Source: a virus. Taken from it: DNA of 35,558 nt. Each line of letters starts with the position of its first letter. Within the stretch, counting starts at the first letter, position 1. Shown one piece after another: positions 22,417 through 29,942 of this stretch. The stretch covers positions 1-35,558 of the IMG/VR virus record IMGVR_UViG_3300025086_000106; one strand, 5' to 3'. Under the pieces are notes generated by a model. It ran no database searches. It was not told where the DNA came from and worked only from the letters and a program-made list of their open reading frames with translations. The translations under genes were made by a program, and so were the position numbers.

Positions 22417-24127
22417 CAGCGCACTTTACTTAGACATTGAGACTGACGGGCTAAATCCTAGCGTGATCTGGATTGCAGTGACAAAGCAGGACGGTAAGGT
22501 TAGTAAGCACTACGCTTCTGAGTCTCTGGCTGCTACGCTGGAAGGCACGTTCCCAGTAGTGGGACAGAACCTGTATGGTTTTGACCTGCCTGTTCTGGAG
22601 CGCCTGTGGGGTATCAAGGTAGACCGTGAGCGTGTACAGGACACTCTGGTCATGTCACGACTCAGTAGCCCTAATCGTGCAGGTGGGCATAGCCTACGGG
22701 CATGGGGCGAGCGTCTTGGGTTCTCTAAGGGCGACCATACTGATTGGTCACGCTTGTCACCTGAGATGGAAAAGTATTGTGTACGTGACGTTGAAGTAAC
22801 TGAAAAACTGTACCAGCACCTACTGGATGAACTGGACGGGTTTGAGGTGAACTCAATACAACTAGAACATGAGGTGCAAAGGATAGTGAGTAGACAGGTC
22901 AGCCTTGGCTGGCTACTGGATCTAAAATATGCACACCAATTATTAGCTCTGCTAAAGGAAAAAAAATATGACTTGGAAGACAAAGTACAGGATACCTTTC
23001 GTCCTCTCCCTACATTTGTCAAGGAGATTACGCCACGGTGTAAGAAAGATAATACAGTCTCTACGGTCGGCCTAAAGTTTTTAGGTGAGCAGTGGAAGGA
23101 TGTAAATGGCCCGTTTAGTCGCATTGACTTCCCTGAGTTTAACTTGGGGTCAAGGCAGCAGATTGGCAGATACTTACAGCATTTTGGATGGAAGCCTAAG
23201 AAGTTTACAGAGAAAGGCCAAGCCATTGTTGATGAAGCTGTGCTGTCCTCAATCACTGACATACCTGAAGCACAATTGATAGCTGAGTACCTTATGGTTC
23301 AAAAGCGCGTAGCACAGATAAAAAGCTGGATAGACGCTGCTGATGAGGAAGGTAGGGTACACGGCAGGGTAAACACAAACGGGGCTGTAACGGGCCGTAT
23401 GACGCACTCAGAGCCTAATTTGGCACAGGTTCCAGCGTCCCGCGCTCCATACGGCAAAGAGTGTAGATCCTGCTGGACTGTCCCAGAAGGTAAGTCTCTG
23501 GTGGGCTTTGACGCTAGCGGCTTGGAGCTACGAATGTTGGCACACTACATGGGAGATAAGGAGTACACCAATGAAATTCTCCACGGAGACATTCACACAG
23601 CAAATCAAAAACTTGCAGGACTTGAATCGCGAGATCAGGCTAAAACTTTCATATATGCCTTCCTATACGGAGCAGGAGATGCAAAACTTGGTACAATTGT
23701 CGGGGGAAATGCTCGTGCTGGCAAAACGCTTAGAGGCAGATTCCTTACTGGTCTGCCAGCACTTAAATCTCTTACTGAAAGAGTTGCAAGAAAAGCAGAA
23801 GGAGGATACCTCAAAGGACTAGACGGCAGGGTGCTACAGGTACGTAGCGCACACTCAGCACTCAATACGTTACTTCAAGGTGCTGGTGCCATAGTTATGA
23901 AGAAGGCTCTTGTTATCCTAGATGAATATGCACAGGGGTACAAGCTGGACTATAACTTTGTGGGTAACATCCACGACGAAGTACAGGCTGAAGTAACAAA
24001 AGGTCAGGAGGATAAGTACGGCAGACTAGCGGTGTCTTGTATAGAAGCTGCGGGTCTACACTACAACCTCAGATGTCCATTAACAGGAGAATACAATGTT
24101 GGCAGCAACTGGTCAGAAACCCACTGA
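22406..24127 (+). CDS. Family A DNA polymerase (T7 gp5-like)
   Basis: 573 residues. The 3'-5' exonuclease has Asp10 and Glu12 (LDIETDG), Asp60 (NLYGFD) and Asp128 (YCVRD). The polymerase has motif A with Asp369 (GFDASGLELR), motif B with Arg409, Lys413 and Tyr417 (RDQAKTFIYAFLYG) and motif C HDE (523-525). GRVHGRVNTNGAVTGRMTH and PNLAQVP are typical T7-like signatures. It is shorter than T7 gp5 (704), mostly in the thumb and thioredoxin-binding region. Tyr417 corresponds to E. coli Pol I position 762; Tyr at this site is common in lytic phages. Residues 389-472 are also spanned by a second reading frame (23571-23822). Confidence 0.95.
   Translation: MTSNSALYLDIETDGLNPSVIWIAVTKQDGKVSKHYASESLAATLEGTFPVVGQNLYGFDLPVLERLWGIKVDRERVQDTLVMSRLSSPNRAGGHSLRAWGERLGFSKGDHTDWSRLSPEMEKYCVRDVEVTEKLYQHLLDELDGFEVNSIQLEHEVQRIVSRQVSLGWLLDLKYAHQLLALLKEKKYDLEDKVQDTFRPLPTFVKEITPRCKKDNTVSTVGLKFLGEQWKDVNGPFSRIDFPEFNLGSRQQIGRYLQHFGWKPKKFTEKGQAIVDEAVLSSITDIPEAQLIAEYLMVQKRVAQIKSWIDAADEEGRVHGRVNTNGAVTGRMTHSEPNLAQVPASRAPYGKECRSCWTVPEGKSLVGFDASGLELRMLAHYMGDKEYTNEILHGDIHTANQKLAGLESRDQAKTFIYAFLYGAGDAKLGTIVGGNARAGKTLRGRFLTGLPALKSLTERVARKAEGGYLKGLDGRVLQVRSAHSALNTLLQGAGAIVMKKALVILDEYAQGYKLDYNFVGNIHDEVQAEVTKGQEDKYGRLAVSCIEAAGLHYNLRCPLTGEYNVGSNWSETH
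23571..23822 (+). CDS. Candidate overprinted gene inside the DNA polymerase
   Basis: An 83-residue frame shifted +1 relative to the polymerase. The ATG at 23571 is preceded by AAGGAG (23558-23563) with a 7-nt spacer, a near-ideal ribosome site. The product starts MKFSTETFTQQIKNLQDLNR and continues as charged, leucine-rich helices (EMQNLVQLSGEMLVLAKRLE, HLNLLLKELQEKQKED), plausible as a coiled coil. The host region encodes conserved polymerase motif B, so the second frame could persist by constraint alone. No homologue is known to me. Real translation is plausible but unproven. Confidence 0.4.
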   Translation: MKFSTETFTQQIKNLQDLNREIRLKLSYMPSYTEQEMQNLVQLSGEMLVLAKRLEADSLLVCQHLNLLLKELQEKQKEDTSKD

Positions 24128-24629
24128 TATACCTTACAAAAGATATATAGAAAATAAATCAAGAGTTACTTTGAATGGTAAAAGGTACAGGCTAGGAAAC
24201 CCCAATCACCCTTTTCATAGTGTGTACAAAAATAAAGGAATGGAAGCGGCTTTTAAGGCTATGAATTTAGTTCCTAACAAACTACAAGAAATAAAGTACA
24301 CCGTACAAAAACTTTTTGATGAAGTTAGGAAGGGCCAAGTGTACGTCATACGCAACCCAGCTTTCCCTAGCTGGTGTAAGGTAGGCATGGCTATTGATGC
24401 AGAGGACAGGCTAAAGCAGTACCAAACATCCTCACCGTACAGGGACTATGTTCTTGTTGCAGCATGGGATGTCGAGGACAGACGGGAGGCTGAGAAGCAA
24501 GCACACGCTTTGCTTGAGCAGCACTATGAGCGCCGTGGCGAATGGTTTGTAGCCTACAGTGACATGGCAGCGGAAAGACTAGAGGCTTTCTTTAATAAGA
24601 ATAGTGATGATGAAAAACAAAACAGTTAA
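24096..24629 (+). CDS. GIY-YIG-like / T5orf172-type protein
   Basis: 177 residues. VYVIRNPAFPSWCKVGMAID (about 82-101), DRLKQYQTSSP (104-114), Glu132 in a REAEKQAH helix and GEWF (148-151) follow the T5orf172 branch of the GIY-YIG nuclease fold. The N-terminal ~70 residues (YKRYIENKSRVTLNGKRYRL) are basic and may bind DNA. AGGAG precedes the ATG, and the gene overlaps the polymerase end by 32 bp, so it was not simply inserted as a free-standing mobile gene. A role in DNA processing or host DNA degradation is inference. Confidence 0.75.
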   Translation: MLAATGQKPTDIPYKRYIENKSRVTLNGKRYRLGNPNHPFHSVYKNKGMEAAFKAMNLVPNKLQEIKYTVQKLFDEVRKGQVYVIRNPAFPSWCKVGMAIDAEDRLKQYQTSSPYRDYVLVAAWDVEDRREAEKQAHALLEQHYERRGEWFVAYSDMAAERLEAFFNKNSDDEKQNS

Positions 24630-25485
24630 CAACCTTGTTTCCGACATCTACAAGTTAGTTAAAACTAAAAACGTAGACAAGTCCATAGATACTGAAGCTG
24701 AGATTGAGAAATTTGGCGAAGCTATGAAGGACTTAATGCGTAATGAGTTTGCTAATGGAGGATACCGTGACAGTCGTAAGCTACGCTTGTCAAACATAGG
24801 TAAGGACGATAGATACCTGTGGAACCATTATAACGATGCAGGGCCAAAGGAGGAGATGCAGCCCTACACTCTAGTTAAGTTTCTGTACGGGCACGTAATT
24901 GAAGAAATGTTACTGTTCTTGACAAGACTATCAGGACATGCAGTTACGGATGAGCAGAAGGTTTGCGAAGTGGAAGGCATTGTAGGACACATGGACTGTC
25001 GCATAGATGGAGTAGTGACGGATGTTAAATCAACAAGCAGCTACGGGTTTAAGAAGTTTAAGGACGCTACGCTGGCTTTTGATGATCCTTTTGGTTATAT
25101 AGACCAGATAAAGGCTTACGCACATTCAGAAGGTGAGACAGAGTTTGGGTGGCTTGCAATGGACAAGCAGAATGGACACTTGACTTTTCTGAAGTACGAC
25201 CTGAAGGACACACAAGCGCCTGTGTACGAGGTACTGAAGGAAGACATAGTAGAGAGGATCAAGCACGTAAAAAAGGTCGTAGAGGCACAGGAAGCGCCAG
25301 AGCATTGCTACGCGCCTGTGCCAGATGGAAAGAGTGGGAACCAGAAACTCGCAATGGGCTGCTCTTACTGTCACTTCAAACTTTCGTGCTATCCCCAGTT
25401 ACGCGCTTTTGCTTACGCCTACGGGCCAAAATACTTAACGGAGGTCGTGCATGAGCCGCGTGTACAAGAAATCAAGATTACGTAA
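24607..25485 (+). CDS. PD-(D/E)XK nuclease, RecB/Cas4-like with Cys cluster
   Basis: 292 residues from the ATG at 24607 (24610 is also possible; a GTG at 24604 adds one residue). Motifs in order: GHVIEE (His96), GHMD (Asp130), TDVKS (Asp139, Lys141) and DQIKAYAH (Gln167), the RecB-family nuclease core. Cys234, Cys252, Cys255 and Cys261 form a Cas4/AddB-like pattern that may hold an iron-sulphur cluster. It probably acts as an exonuclease in recombination or in degrading host DNA, the job of T7 gp6 in T7. It overlaps both neighbours. Confidence 0.83.
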   Translation: MMKNKTVNNLVSDIYKLVKTKNVDKSIDTEAEIEKFGEAMKDLMRNEFANGGYRDSRKLRLSNIGKDDRYLWNHYNDAGPKEEMQPYTLVKFLYGHVIEEMLLFLTRLSGHAVTDEQKVCEVEGIVGHMDCRIDGVVTDVKSTSSYGFKKFKDATLAFDDPFGYIDQIKAYAHSEGETEFGWLAMDKQNGHLTFLKYDLKDTQAPVYEVLKEDIVERIKHVKKVVEAQEAPEHCYAPVPDGKSGNQKLAMGCSYCHFKLSCYPQLRAFAYAYGPKYLTEVVHEPRVQEIKIT

Positions 25486-25849
25486 CGACAGTATCTACAG
25501 GTCAGGACTTGAGGCTTCCTTTGCGGCTATAGCTCCAAAGCGTAAGTTTAAGTACGAACCTTTTGATGTCCCCTACACTATGCACAGGAAGTACAAACCA
25601 GACTTCGTACATACGCGAACAGGGGTACTCTTGGAGCTAAAAGGATTCTTTAGGGCTGGGGATACGATGAAGTACAAAGCAATCAGGGACTGTATAGACA
25701 CAGAACTGATCTTTGTACTCTCTGATCCCAACAAGAAGCTACGTAAGGGTGCTAAGATGACTATGGGGCAGTGGTGTGAGAAGGAAGGCTTTAAGCACTA
25801 CACATTAAATGAATTCGACAAGTTGATAAAATATGTTGACTCACAATAA
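25451..25849 (+). CDS. Endonuclease I, Holliday-junction resolvase (T7 gp3-like)
   Basis: 132 residues. YRSGLE (Glu21), YKPDF (Asp51), LLELKG (Glu62, Lys64) and GQWCEKEGFKHY align with the catalytic set Glu20, Asp55, Glu65, Lys67 of T7 endonuclease I. It would cut branched DNA before packaging and may help break down host DNA. Length is close to T7 gp3 (149). It starts inside the upstream nuclease gene (35-bp overlap). Confidence 0.92.
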   Translation: MSRVYKKSRLRNDSIYRSGLEASFAAIAPKRKFKYEPFDVPYTMHRKYKPDFVHTRTGVLLELKGFFRAGDTMKYKAIRDCIDTELIFVLSDPNKKLRKGAKMTMGQWCEKEGFKHYTLNEFDKLIKYVDSQ

Positions 25850-26039
25850 CTACAATTTAACAATGGATGAGATTAAGGAAAAAGTCTTGCAGAGATATGA
25901 CCCTGATGACCTAATAGAAGCCCTTGACATATCAAGTGAAGAACTACTGGACAGGTTTGAGGATAAACTGCTAGCTAACTTAGAACAATTTGAGGAGGAA
26001 CTGGAAGATGACACGCGACAAGAAGAAATTGAGTATTGA
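25833..26039 (+). CDS. Small acidic hypothetical protein
   Basis: 68 residues (a start at 25863 would give 58). It contains YDPDDLIEALDISSEELLDR, then EDKLLANLEQFEEELEDDT. Helical and very acidic. The pattern recurs in phages with no known role. It overlaps the endonuclease I end and the next start. Confidence 0.65.
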   Translation: MLTHNNYNLTMDEIKEKVLQRYDPDDLIEALDISSEELLDRFEDKLLANLEQFEEELEDDTRQEEIEY

Positions 26040-26391
26040 TAATGAGTCACCCCAAGCATGGAGCAAACTCAACAGTAAGTACAAATACCAACTCCAATGG
26101 GACGAAGAAAGCGAAGAATACAAAGACGATGCGCCAAACGAACACCCCGTCTTTGGGGAGCAAAATATGGTGGATAACCCACCTCACTACAACAATGGTA
26201 GTATAGAGTGCATAGAAGCTATAGAGGCAATGCTAAATAAAGACGAATACATTGGCTATTTGCGTGGGAATGCGTTAAAATATAGGTGGAGATTCAGATA
26301 CAAGAAAAAGCCTTTTGAAGACCTACGTAAAGCTAGGTGGTATGAGGAACGCTTAATGAAGTTTTTGTTGGACAACCAAGATGCAGTATAA
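26008..26391 (+). CDS. DUF3310-type protein
   Basis: 127 residues from the ATG at 26008, preceded by GAGGAGG; a TTG at 25990 is less likely. Residues 56-127 contain DNPPHYNNGSIECIEAIEAM, then GYLRGNALKYRWRFRYKKKP and EDLRKARWYEERL, the DUF3310 signature. The family is common in phages, often near nucleotide-metabolism genes as here, upstream of nrdA. Biochemical function is not settled. Confidence 0.88.
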   Translation: MTRDKKKLSIDNESPQAWSKLNSKYKYQLQWDEESEEYKDDAPNEHPVFGEQNMVDNPPHYNNGSIECIEAIEAMLNKDEYIGYLRGNALKYRWRFRYKKKPFEDLRKARWYEERLMKFLLDNQDAV

Positions 26392-28261
26392 GATAGGCAC
26401 TCAAGATTACCTTGGGATTACAATAGACTACGACAGGGAGAAAGACCTAAACGACTTCTCTCTGAACACCCTGAAGGACAGATACTTCTGGAAGGATGAG
26501 ACATACGCGCAGGAAGCCTTTGCACGCGCCTCAGTGTACAGTGCTACCTATCAAGGTGCCACTGACTTTGACTTAGCACAGCGTTTGTATGACTACGCCA
26601 GTAAGGGCTGGTTTATGTTTAGCACACCAATACTCAGTAATGGAGGAACTACTCGTGGGTTACCTATTAGCTGCTTTCTTAATTTTGTGCCTGACTCCAG
26701 AGGTGGTCTATCATCTCATTATGATGAAAACATTTGGCTCACTTCCAGCGGGGGCGGTCTTGGTGGGTATTGGGGCGCTGTTCGCAGTAATGGTGTGGCT
26801 ACTTCTAACGGGAGTCAATCAACTGGCAGCATTCCATTTATGCATGTCGTTGACAGCCAAATGTTAGCATTCAACCAAGGAGTAACAAGACGTGGAGCGT
26901 ATGCGGCTTATATGGACATCTCTCATCCAGAGATTGAAGAATTTATTGCTATGCGAAAGACTACTGGTGGCGATCTTAACCGGAAGTGTCTTAATCTACA
27001 TAACGGTGTTAATATATCTGACGAATTTCTATATTCTGTCCAATACGACCTCCCTTGGAGGCTGATAGATCCTAAGTCTAAGCAAGCTATTAAGACAGTC
27101 CCAGCGCGGGACTTGTGGTGGCAGCTAATACACACCAGAGCAGAGACAGGTGAGCCTTACATTGTCAACACAGACCGCTGTAATCAATACTTACCAAAGG
27201 AGCAGAAGGATCTAGGGCTAGAGGTTAAGCAAAGTAACCTATGTTCTGAGATTACACTACCTACCAACGAAGAACGTACAGCAGTGTGCTGCTTGTCAAG
27301 TGTTAATTTAGAATACTTTGATGAGTGGAAAGAGGAAGATAGCTTTATATCCGACCTAATCACCATGCTGGACAACACACTTCAACATTTTATTGACAAT
27401 GCGTTAGACGAATACCCACACAAAAATGTGGACACACTAGAGGAGTTTATGGGCTATGTTGGGGACAATAAAGAAGGCTTTGCAAGAGCCGCTTATAGTG
27501 CTTATAGAGAACGCGCGGTTGGCCTTGGTGCGATGGGTTTTCATAGTTATCTTCAACGTAATAGATTCTCTTTTGAGGGAATTTACGCTGCCTCATTCAA
27601 TAACAGAGCCTTCAAACACATCAAGGAAAGAGCAGAAGAAGCTAGTAGGACTCTGGCTAGACATAGGGGCGAAACTCCTGATATGGCTGGCAGTGGTCGC
27701 CGTAACTCACATCTCCTTGCTATTGCTCCTAATGCCAGCAGCAGTATTATATGTGGTGGAACTAGCCCTTCGATTGAGCCTACGCGTGCTAACATTTTTA
27801 CGCATAAGACCTTGAGTGGCAGCTACAGGGTAAAAAACAAATACCTAGAACAACTATTGGAGGACAAAGGTATAAACAATGATAAAACATGGAAAGATAT
27901 TTCCGCTGCTGATGGATCTGTTCAGAGCCTTGATGCGCTATCTGCGGAAGAAAAAGAGGTATTTAAGACCGCACCTGAGATCAATCAAATCTGGGTTATT
28001 GAACATGCCTATACTAGACAGCCGTATGTGTGTCAGTCTCAGTCAGTCAATACATTCTTTGAGCCTCCAGCAGCCAGTGCATCACAGGAAACACATGACG
28101 AATACCTAGAGTACGTCAACAACGTACACTGGGCAGGAGCAAACAAACTAAAGTCTATGTACTACTACCGCACCACAGCGGCACGTAATGCAGAGAATGT
28201 CAACGTAAAGATACCAAGAATTAACTTAGAAGAAGGGGAGTGTTTAAGCTGTGAAGGTTAA
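26381..28261 (+). CDS. nrdA: Ribonucleotide reductase class I, large (alpha) subunit
   Basis: 626 residues. Active-site cysteines are Cys98 (PISCFLN), Cys288 (QSNLCSEI, with Asn286 and Glu290) and Cys303/304 (CCLSSVNL). The tyrosines of the radical path are in MYYYRT (594-596), and the C-terminus carries the redox pair CLSC (621, 624). The N-terminal ATP-cone of E. coli NrdA is missing, so overall allosteric activity control by dATP may be absent, a useful trait for a phage. It makes dNDPs for phage DNA with the small subunit at 28946-29917. Confidence 0.95.
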   Translation: MQYKIGTQDYLGITIDYDREKDLNDFSLNTLKDRYFWKDETYAQEAFARASVYSATYQGATDFDLAQRLYDYASKGWFMFSTPILSNGGTTRGLPISCFLNFVPDSRGGLSSHYDENIWLTSSGGGLGGYWGAVRSNGVATSNGSQSTGSIPFMHVVDSQMLAFNQGVTRRGAYAAYMDISHPEIEEFIAMRKTTGGDLNRKCLNLHNGVNISDEFLYSVQYDLPWRLIDPKSKQAIKTVPARDLWWQLIHTRAETGEPYIVNTDRCNQYLPKEQKDLGLEVKQSNLCSEITLPTNEERTAVCCLSSVNLEYFDEWKEEDSFISDLITMLDNTLQHFIDNALDEYPHKNVDTLEEFMGYVGDNKEGFARAAYSAYRERAVGLGAMGFHSYLQRNRFSFEGIYAASFNNRAFKHIKERAEEASRTLARHRGETPDMAGSGRRNSHLLAIAPNASSSIICGGTSPSIEPTRANIFTHKTLSGSYRVKNKYLEQLLEDKGINNDKTWKDISAADGSVQSLDALSAEEKEVFKTAPEINQIWVIEHAYTRQPYVCQSQSVNTFFEPPAASASQETHDEYLEYVNNVHWAGANKLKSMYYYRTTAARNAENVNVKIPRINLEEGECLSCEG

Positions 28262-28436
28262 ATTATTATTAGCGACATTACTACTAACTGGCTGTGCTAC
28301 TGATGGAACACAACGTAGCAAGTGGGACTATCATAAACCTGAGAATGTCAAGTGCATAGATGAGCATATTAAGGTGTGTCGGTTGTACGGGCCACACATG
28401 ATATGCCAGTGTATGACTAGGACGGGGTTAGTGTGA
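28251..28436 (+). CDS. Small lipoprotein
   Basis: 61 residues from a GTG that overlaps the end of nrdA by 11 bp. A basic start and hydrophobic stretch (MKVKLLLATLLLTGC) end in a lipobox with Cys15. The mature part has four further cysteines (CIDEH, CRLYGP, CQC). It would be lipid-anchored in the envelope. It could be an outer-membrane spanin, a superinfection-exclusion protein or another envelope factor; its placement inside the reductase cassette is odd. Confidence 0.72.
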   Translation: MKVKLLLATLLLTGCATDGTQRSKWDYHKPENVKCIDEHIKVCRLYGPHMICQCMTRTGLV

Positions 28437-28576
28437 TGACGGATCAACAGGACACAAAACACCCCATATATGGTTGTATGTATTACATCTGGGAAGAAAA
28501 CTTACTAACTTCCTATGAAGATTGGATTGAATACTACACAGAACTAGAGGAAAAAAAAGAAAATGAGTCTATTTAA
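28436..28576 (+). CDS. Small acidic protein (46 residues)
   Basis: MTDQQDTKHPIYGCMYYIWE, then SYEDWIEYYTELEEKKENES. Its ATG overlaps the lipoprotein stop (TGATG) and its end overlaps the next gene by 14 bp. Rich in Tyr, Trp and Glu. Not recognised; supported by packing. Confidence 0.55.
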   Translation: MTDQQDTKHPIYGCMYYIWEENLLTSYEDWIEYYTELEEKKENESI

Positions 28577-28949
28577 TGATACAAGACTAGATGAAATGCG
28601 AGAGCAATGCTTAAAATTTGACAAAGAACATCCAGAAGTTTGGGATATGTTTGTCCGTTTTTCAAAAGAAATTATATCAAAAGGATATAAAAATTATAGC
28701 GTGAACGCTGTTTTTGAAAGAATAAGATGGGAAAAAGATATAGGTGGTGATGGTATTAACCAGTTCAAACTGAACAACAACTACAGGGCTTTCTACGCAA
28801 GAAAGTTTATGGCCATGTTCCCAGAACATAAAGGGTTTTTTAGAACTAGAACCCAAACATCAGAAGATAAAAAAGCAACCAAACAAGAGCCGCTTAGACC
28901 AGAATACTTTAACAGTCTTATTTCTAAGCTAAAGGGAGCCACAGCATGA
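28563..28949 (+). CDS. Conserved-type hypothetical protein
   Basis: 128 residues. It contains RFSKEIISKGYKNYSVNAVF, then ERIRWEKDIGG and NNNYRAFYARKFMAMFPEHK, ending in a basic tail. The core pattern recurs in phages and bacteria without a known role. Its stop overlaps the nrdB start by 4 bp. Confidence 0.75.
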   Translation: MSLFNDTRLDEMREQCLKFDKEHPEVWDMFVRFSKEIISKGYKNYSVNAVFERIRWEKDIGGDGINQFKLNNNYRAFYARKFMAMFPEHKGFFRTRTQTSEDKKATKQEPLRPEYFNSLISKLKGATA

Positions 28950-29917
28950 GTCTACTGGACACAAGAGACTACTACAAGCCCTTTGATAACCCTTGGATGT
29001 TTGATTACTACTCACAACAGAATCAAATGCACTGGTTCCCTGAAGACGTACCTCTGCACAATGATGTAAAGGATTGGCAGAATATGACTGATGAGGAGAA
29101 GAACCTACTGACTCAGATATTCCGCTTGTTTACACAGTCTGATGTTGACGTTAGCGCAGGTTATGTTGACAGGTACATGAAGATATTTAAGAAGCCTGAA
29201 GCGCGTATGATGATGGGTGCCTTCAACAACATGGAGTCCATACACCAACACGCCTACAGCTTGCTATTAGACACCGTAGGAATGCCAGAGGTGGAGTATA
29301 AGGCGTTTGCAGAGTATGAGGCTATGGCAGACAAGCATGAGTATGTGGACTCTGTACGGGTCACTAAGGGCGATAAACGGTCTATTGCTAAAGCCTTGGC
29401 TATCTACTCTGGATTCACTGAAGGTCTACAGTTGTTCTCCAGCTTCATCATCCTGCTTAACTTCCCACGGTTTGGTAAGATGAAAGGCATGGGACAGATT
29501 ATTACGTACAGTATACGTGATGAGTCACTGCACGTTGAAGCAATGACCAAGCTGTTCAGAGAGTTTATTCAGGAAAACATTGACATCTGGAATGATGACT
29601 TTAAGGCTGAGATCTATCAGGCTTGTCGTGAGATGGTTGACCTAGAGGATAGGTTCTTGGATCTTGTGTTTGAGCAGGGTGACATAGAGGGCTTGACTAA
29701 GAAAGAGATGCGGCAGTACATCAGGTACATTGCAGACCGTAGGCTGCTCCAGTTAGGTCTAAAGCCCAACTACAACGTCAAGGACAACCCTCTGGGCTGG
29801 TTAGACGAGGTACTGGGGGTAGAACACCAGAACTTCTTTGAAGGCCGTGCAACGGCTTATATGAAGGCTGGGCTACGGGGTGATATGCAGAGTGTTAAGT
29901 TTGCTAATGTAGCTTGA
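28946..29917 (+). CDS. nrdB: Ribonucleotide reductase class I, small (beta) subunit
   Basis: 323 residues, ferritin-like. The metal ligands are Asp66 or Asp68, Glu97 and His100 (ESIH), Glu159 (FTEG), Glu193 and His196 (ESLH). Tyr104, seven residues after Glu97, matches the radical tyrosine of E. coli NrdB (Tyr122). It supplies the radical to NrdA. Three small genes separate it from nrdA. It is the last plus-strand gene, ending 8 bp before a strong hairpin. Confidence 0.94.
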   Translation: MSLLDTRDYYKPFDNPWMFDYYSQQNQMHWFPEDVPLHNDVKDWQNMTDEEKNLLTQIFRLFTQSDVDVSAGYVDRYMKIFKKPEARMMMGAFNNMESIHQHAYSLLLDTVGMPEVEYKAFAEYEAMADKHEYVDSVRVTKGDKRSIAKALAIYSGFTEGLQLFSSFIILLNFPRFGKMKGMGQIITYSIRDESLHVEAMTKLFREFIQENIDIWNDDFKAEIYQACREMVDLEDRFLDLVFEQGDIEGLTKKEMRQYIRYIADRRLLQLGLKPNYNVKDNPLGWLDEVLGVEHQNFFEGRATAYMKAGLRGDMQSVKFANVA

Positions 29918-29924
29918 GGGAACT

Positions 29925-29942
29925 GGGGGCTTAAATGCCCCC
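29925..29942. terminator. Bidirectional terminator between convergent arms
   Basis: GGGGGC (29925-29930), a 6-nt loop (TTAAAT) and GCCCCC (29937-29942) form a perfect 6-bp GC hairpin. On the plus strand it is followed by TTTAATCTCTCTTTTT. It serves the convergent ends of nrdB and the ejection-protein arm, and overlaps the stop codon of the minus-strand gene. The T tract favours the plus strand. Confidence 0.88.

Noticed and set aside
25149-25454. 101-codon frame inside the RecB-like nuclease gene
   Set aside because: Arg/Gly/Cys-rich composition typical of an out-of-frame reading and no start signal.
26589-26867. Hydrophobic, holin-like reading frame inside nrdA (+1 frame)
   Set aside because: No Shine-Dalgarno before its ATG. 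Another hydrophobic frame at 27456-27815 lies in the same +1 phase of nrdA, so the hydrophobicity follows from the codon pattern.
27456-27815. Second hydrophobic frame in nrdA
   Set aside because: Same +1 phase artefact, no ribosome site, fully inside a conserved enzyme gene.
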